Source: G963667675 sp965249215
Lineage (GTDB): Bacteria > Chloroflexota > Dehalococcoidia > Lucifugimonadales > UBA3495
DNA: 64,000 nt
Direction: 5' to 3'
NCBI GenBank assembly: GCA_965249215.1
Contig: CBDFLN010000001.1
Coordinates: 682,001 to 746,000 of the forward strand
Below, in pieces: positions 60,135 to 64,000 of this stretch (within the stretch, counting starts at the first letter, position 1; each line of letters begins with the position of its first letter). Below the pieces are notes generated by a model. It was not told where the DNA came from. It saw nothing but the letters and a program-made list of their open reading frames with translations, and did not search any database. The translations under genes and the position numbers were made by a program.

Positions 60135-62252
60135 TTAGCGGTTCTGGCGAGGAGCTTCCAGTCCGAACAAACCAAAGAGTTCTTCACGGCTCATTTGGGC
60201 AGCTAGGTTCAGAGAAACGTCGTCTACGAGTTGGTCAAACAAGTCCTGTTTGCGCTCCAGAATCTGGTCGATACGTTCCTCGATGGTCCCGGCGCAGGAA
60301 TACTTGATTACGTTGACCTTGACTGTCTGCCCAATGCGGTGGGTTCGGTCTTCGGCCTGCCTCTCCACGGCAGGGTTCCACCAACGGTCGAGGTGAAACA
60401 CATAAGAAGCTTCTTGCAGGTTCAAGCCCAAGCCGCCGGCCCTCAAGGAAATCACCAATACTTTGTGCTCGTCAAAAGTCTTAAACCGGTCGATGACAGC
60501 GGCGCGCTCTTGTTGGGGCGTTTCTCCAGTCAAAGTCAGCGGGTTGAATTCCCGAAGGTAATTGGCCGCAGCGGCCACGCCTGATGTGTTGTTGGTGTAT
60601 TGGGAGAAGACCAACGCCTTGTGTCCCTGGGCTGTCAGTTGCTCCACCCGTCCCTTAATATCTTCCAGCTTGTTAGAGTCACCGGTTTGGGGATCGGCGT
60701 TGCAGATTTGTTTCAATCGAGTGATCAGTTCGAGGACATGTTGGACGCCGACTTCGGTACCGAGGGACTTTAGATAAACAATCCCCTCTTTTTCGGCCTT
60801 ATCGTAGCTGCTGCGCTGTTTGGGATGGAGATCAATAACCAGTTTGGTTACTTGCTTGGGTGGAAGGTCGTCTAACACCTCGCCTTTCTTGCGTCGAAGC
60901 TGCAACTCGCGGTGCCGCTCTTGCAATTCCACACCGGGCCGATAGCGCTTGGGCTGACCGTATCTATCGTGGTCGACAAACTCCAGTATCGAAGCTAATT
61001 CCTCCTCATGGTTTTCGATAGGAGTGCCGGTGAGGGCCCAGGACCGAGAGCGTTGCAACCCTTTCAGTGCGTCGCTGGTGTCGTTGCGGTTTTTGATCCG
61101 CTGCGCCTCGTCAGCCACGACGATATCCCAGACCTTCCTCCGAACCGGCGATTGGGCATTGCTGCCGAAATCCGAGCGCAAGGTGTCGTAGCTGACCAAG
61201 GTTACATCAGCTTCTGCAGCCCATTGCCAGGAACGGTCAGCAACTGAGCCCCGGATGATGATGGCTGACAGCTCCGGCGACCATTTCTCGATTTCACGAC
61301 GCCATTGGTCCAGTAGGCTTGCTGGGGCCGCCACCAAGCACGACTTGATCTTCCCCTGCGCACGAAGAATCCGTACAGCGGCGATAGCCTGCAGGGTTTT
61401 GCCTAACCCCATGTCGTCGGCTAACAGCAACCTGTCGTTGCTCAACAATGCCCCAACGCCCTCTTGCTGAAATGGCATCAACTCCCCTGGCCACTGCAAT
61501 CGCACATCTTGGTTGTGGGCCGGGTAGCCCCGAGGAGCGGCTAACAGCTTCCACAGCCGGTCGGCTAGCGTCAGTTCGGTACTATATGACGTCTCGGCAG
61601 TTTCTCTAACCGACGACTCAGAGTTCGTTGAATACTCTGGATGCTCCGGCGGCGGGGTTACGCAGACTGCGACGGTAAGCCTGGGATCGTCCGCAAGGGT
61701 GTGAACCCGCGGGTCAGCGAAAGCCTCCCTCAAAGCTTTTGCTGCTCGATGGAAGGGTTCAAACGGGTTATAGTGTTTCATTATTTCGTCAAGAATTCGG
61801 CGGGCTTCGGATTTTTCGCCGGGTTCCTCCGTCGCCCATATCAACTGCTGATGTTCCAGGTTAGCAGGGCCGGTATTCTCAGATGCGGAGTAGGGCATGG
61901 TTCTCGCAGGTTTGATGAAACAGAAGGGCGACTGGAACGGCATGGTTCCGTTGAAAGTCTGTGACGGTAGCTCGTCAGCCAAGCAGAGTACGAGCGCTGG
62001 CGGCTGGTTGTCGGTCTGGCACAGACTCCTGACAAGAGATAACGAGGCGGCTTTCCTGGCATTCTCCCTCTGCGCTAGGGAGAGACCGTTCAAGTCGATG
62101 CGGGTAAAGCAGAACGCCAGTGGTTTACCCCGGTCTGAGGTTTCAAAGAGGGCTGCTCTTATCCCACTGCCGTGTTCCTCTTCAACGAACTGCAGCCACA
62201 CCACAGTGCTGCGGCAATCGCAGCAAGTCACGTCGTCGAATTGATCCTGCAA
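60135..62252 (-). CDS. SNF2-family helicase-like ATPase
   Basis: 705 residues. After an N-terminal part of about 250 residues without recognised fold (it starts with a Cys cluster 'VTCCDCR'), the SNF2 core follows: Walker A 'ADDMGLGKTLQAI' (about 279-290), DEAQ box 'IVVADEAQRIKNRN', 'ALTGTPIENHEEEL', 'KALVFSQYTNNTSG', 'RAGGLGLNLQEASYVFHLD' and 'QAEDRTHRIGQT'. Such enzymes move along double-stranded DNA and displace proteins. The start is a TTG directly after an in-frame stop and only 64 bases from IS copy 2, with GAGGGG just upstream. No methylase or nuclease partner is adjacent. Confidence 0.9.
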   Translation of the reverse strand: MQDQFDDVTCCDCRSTVVWLQFVEEEHGSGIRAALFETSDRGKPLAFCFTRIDLNGLSLAQRENARKAASLSLVRSLCQTDNQPPALVLCLADELPSQTFNGTMPFQSPFCFIKPARTMPYSASENTGPANLEHQQLIWATEEPGEKSEARRILDEIMKHYNPFEPFHRAAKALREAFADPRVHTLADDPRLTVAVCVTPPPEHPEYSTNSESSVRETAETSYSTELTLADRLWKLLAAPRGYPAHNQDVRLQWPGELMPFQQEGVGALLSNDRLLLADDMGLGKTLQAIAAVRILRAQGKIKSCLVAAPASLLDQWRREIEKWSPELSAIIIRGSVADRSWQWAAEADVTLVSYDTLRSDFGSNAQSPVRRKVWDIVVADEAQRIKNRNDTSDALKGLQRSRSWALTGTPIENHEEELASILEFVDHDRYGQPKRYRPGVELQERHRELQLRRKKGEVLDDLPPKQVTKLVIDLHPKQRSSYDKAEKEGIVYLKSLGTEVGVQHVLELITRLKQICNADPQTGDSNKLEDIKGRVEQLTAQGHKALVFSQYTNNTSGVAAAANYLREFNPLTLTGETPQQERAAVIDRFKTFDEHKVLVISLRAGGLGLNLQEASYVFHLDRWWNPAVERQAEDRTHRIGQTVKVNVIKYSCAGTIEERIDQILERKQDLFDQLVDDVSLNLAAQMSREELFGLFGLEAPRQNR

Positions 62253-62589
62253 TTAGACATCCCCTCACGGCAAAGGACCGGGCGTCCGCTATTCAGTGTC
62301 GTCGGCGTCATCTTTAGCCCGAATCCACCGAAGGACACCGATGGACGGCGTGAGGAAAGCGGAAGGGGGATGAGGGAGCTACAGGGGAAATAGCCTGGGT
62401 TCCATTTGGGGTAGGGAGGTCGGCGGACGGTCTTCATCGCCGCACAGGGGCCCCTATGGGCGTCTGCAGGAGCTGCGATGCGCGGGATGGCGAGAGAATA
62501 CGCAGCAGGGAACTCTCTCGGACCGGGCTGGCGCGAGTCTGCGGGGATCTTCGGTTGTCCGGTGGGTGGGTCGGTCGCCGACGGTGCCG

Positions 62590-63915
62590 TCAGGCCGGGA
62601 GTGGAATGGCTCGCAGCCGGGCCAAGGCGCGGCTGAACTTCTCAGCCCAAGGCCAGCGATCCGGAAGATGCAGGGTCAACCGGCGTGCCGAGCGGGTGAG
62701 CCGTCCGGCCAGGGAGAAGAACCGCCGCCGGAGGGTCTTGGTGGTGGCTATCCGCTCTCCCAGACCGATCCGCGCGGTCCAGCGGGCCAGGTTGTGGGCC
62801 ATCGTCTGGACGGCCAGCCAGGCGCCGTTGGCGGCGAAGCGGCCCGAGGGGAGATGGTTGAGCCCGACGCCGTACTTGAGGTCGCGTATGGCATTCTCGA
62901 TCTCGGCGTGGCGGCGATGGTCAGCCTCCAGTTCGAGCAACTCCCCGTCCCGGTCGGTGATGAAGCCGTGATAGCTGTATTTGGCGAAGAGGGCCAACTG
63001 GGAACCGGGCGTGGGCTTCACACGCCGGACGATGAGCCGCACCGGCGCGGCGTCAGGTTCACTCTGGAAGGGAGTGCAGGTGGTCTCGGCCACATCGGCG
63101 GCGCCGTCCATCCAGTAGGGAATGGGAGTCCAGGCATCCTCGGGTATCGTCTCGATGAGATTGCGCAGGCTCTTGTGCTGGCGGATGGTGATGGAGAAGC
63201 GGACATCCATCTTGCGGCAGACGGATACCACGCCATGAGTGTAGAACCCGCTGTCGGCCCGTAGCGTGAGTCGTCCGTTGGCCCCGGCGTAGCGTACCCG
63301 CCCCACCGTCTCCCGCAGAAAGTGGGCGGCGCCCCGGGCGGTGTTGGCGCGGCCCTCGCGCAGCCGGGACATCAGCACGTCGCCGGTGCCGGCGGCGACG
63401 GCCAACAGCGGGTGATAGCCCCGCTTGCCGGTATAGCCGTGGTGGCGTGCGCCCTCCTTGGCCAGTCCGTAGGTCTCGCAGATGGTGGAGTCCAGGTCAA
63501 TGGTCAGGGGCCCGTCGCCGGGTCCCGCCCCGGCCTGCCAAGCCCGGGCCAGCAACTCGCGGCTCACCCGGTCGAGTTGACGGACGTGGCCCCACCGGAA
63601 GCTGCGCAGGAAGGTGCCCAGGGTGGATGGCGCCTTGACCGTGCCGCCCAGGGTGCAGGCCGTCCCCCCGGTGCGCAACACATCGGCGTCGTCAATGCAG
63701 TCGCCCCCAGCCAGCGCAGACGCCACCAGCGTCATCATCTTGTCGCTCGTGTTCGCCCGCCCCGGGGCATCGCCCAGGTCGAGGCGCTGCCGGACGAGTT
63801 CGGGCAGGCCGAGGTGCCGCGCCAGGGTGGCCGGAAGGAGCAGCCCGGCATTGGCCACCAAGCGGCGGTCGTCGAAGGTGATTTGGATCCGGTCGGGGTG
63901 GTTGCGTGGCAGCAT
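62590..63915 (-). CDS. IS1380-family transposase, copy 2
   Basis: 441 residues, identical to the copy at 51989-53314, with an intact catalytic set and the same start and ribosome site. Two identical intact copies 10.6 kb apart allow recombination that would delete the segment between them. Confidence 0.94.
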   Translation of the reverse strand: MLPRNHPDRIQITFDDRRLVANAGLLLPATLARHLGLPELVRQRLDLGDAPGRANTSDKMMTLVASALAGGDCIDDADVLRTGGTACTLGGTVKAPSTLGTFLRSFRWGHVRQLDRVSRELLARAWQAGAGPGDGPLTIDLDSTICETYGLAKEGARHHGYTGKRGYHPLLAVAAGTGDVLMSRLREGRANTARGAAHFLRETVGRVRYAGANGRLTLRADSGFYTHGVVSVCRKMDVRFSITIRQHKSLRNLIETIPEDAWTPIPYWMDGAADVAETTCTPFQSEPDAAPVRLIVRRVKPTPGSQLALFAKYSYHGFITDRDGELLELEADHRRHAEIENAIRDLKYGVGLNHLPSGRFAANGAWLAVQTMAHNLARWTARIGLGERIATTKTLRRRFFSLAGRLTRSARRLTLHLPDRWPWAEKFSRALARLRAIPLPA

Positions 63916-63921
63916 CTATTG

Positions 63922-63985
63922 GGTGCTCCTTTTCCGGGGTCGGTTTTTTGCTACAAAACCATTATCCCAGAAGCACAGGAGCACC
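63922..63985 (-). promoter_or_regulatory. Transposase promoter and fold-back inverted repeat, copy 2
   Basis: The 9-bp arms GGTGCTCCT and AGGAGCACC recur at 63922-63930 and 63977-63985 around the same GATAAT box, as in copy 1. Confidence 0.63.
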
Positions 63986-64000
63986 TTCTTGCCGCTTCAG

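Larger units (their letters stand above)
62317..64000 (-). mobile_element. IS1380-family insertion sequence, copy 2 (cut by window edge)
   Basis: Same element and orientation as copy 1, displaced by exactly 10,601 bases. The left terminal repeat CCCGAATCCACCGAAGG begins at 62318, preceded by TTTAG. The window ends about 36 bases before the expected right end, so its target duplication cannot be checked. Confidence 0.92.

Noticed and set aside
51716..64000. A proven composite transposon
   Set aside because: Copy 1 has TTAA on both of its own sides and copy 2's right side is outside the window, so joint transposition is not shown.
1..64000. CRISPR array, prophage or toxin-antitoxin pair
   Set aside because: No regular direct repeats with spacers, no phage structural genes and no recognisable toxin-antitoxin pair were found.

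Overview
The window is GC-rich bacterial chromosome, tightly packed, with short gaps, frequent 1-4 bp start/stop overlaps and several TTG/GTG starts. The gene content (riboswitch-controlled cobalamin salvage, nickel-pincer lar genes, split transketolase, CADD/PqqC-like protein, NHL and SMP-30 enzymes, RpoC with a long N-terminal coiled-coil insert) best fits a Chloroflexota lineage near Dehalococcoidia/SAR202. That placement is inferred from gene content only; no 16S rRNA is present.

Positions 1-9000 hold a partial MmgE/PrpD gene, tRNA-Leu(UAA), a BioY biotin transporter and a minus-strand B12 unit. The B12 unit runs from a cobalamin riboswitch (8819-8980) through btuC, btuF, btuD, cobO, cobT, cobS and cobU to a small membrane protein. 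Positions 9000-19400 carry an unusual acyl-activating/ACP/acyltransferase fusion, a metallo-beta-lactamase-fold hydrolase, a zinc ribbon, a GNAT, a phosphotriesterase-like hydrolase, a CADD-like protein, NHL and SMP-30 beta-propellers, a secreted nuclease and a BrkB-type membrane protein.

Positions 19800-30700 hold the nickel-pincer cofactor genes larE-larC-larB, tRNA-Pro(CGG), a TlpA/ResA-like lipoprotein, mfd, and proB-proA with a small unknown gene. Positions 30700-39300 hold a split transketolase with three GC-rich palindromic repeats upstream, an amidohydrolase, trehalose synthesis (otsA-otsB), an alpha/beta hydrolase, a second GNAT and a rhomboid protease. Positions 39300-51400 form a core block on the minus strand: rpoB-rpoC-pyrD-secA, behind a promoter with perfect -35 and -10 hexamers.

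From 51566 the character changes. tRNA-Lys(UUU) is followed by a 1.72-kb IS1380-family element, and a second copy in the same orientation runs off the right edge (62317 onward). The 8.9 kb between them is accessory: a duplicated-domain lipoprotein rich in Gly, Glu, Ser and His, an OmpR/histidine-kinase pair, a CTP-synthase-C-terminal-like protein, a class III aminotransferase, a small unknown gene bracketed by decamer repeats, and an SNF2 helicase. The IS carries an inverted repeat that could hide the transposase ribosome-binding site only in read-through transcripts.

I found no CRISPR array, prophage or recognised defence operon. The most interesting items are the IS read-through switch, the lipoprotein/two-component locus, the lipid-enzyme fusion, the dispersed palindromic repeats, and three genes whose promoters predict leaderless mRNAs.
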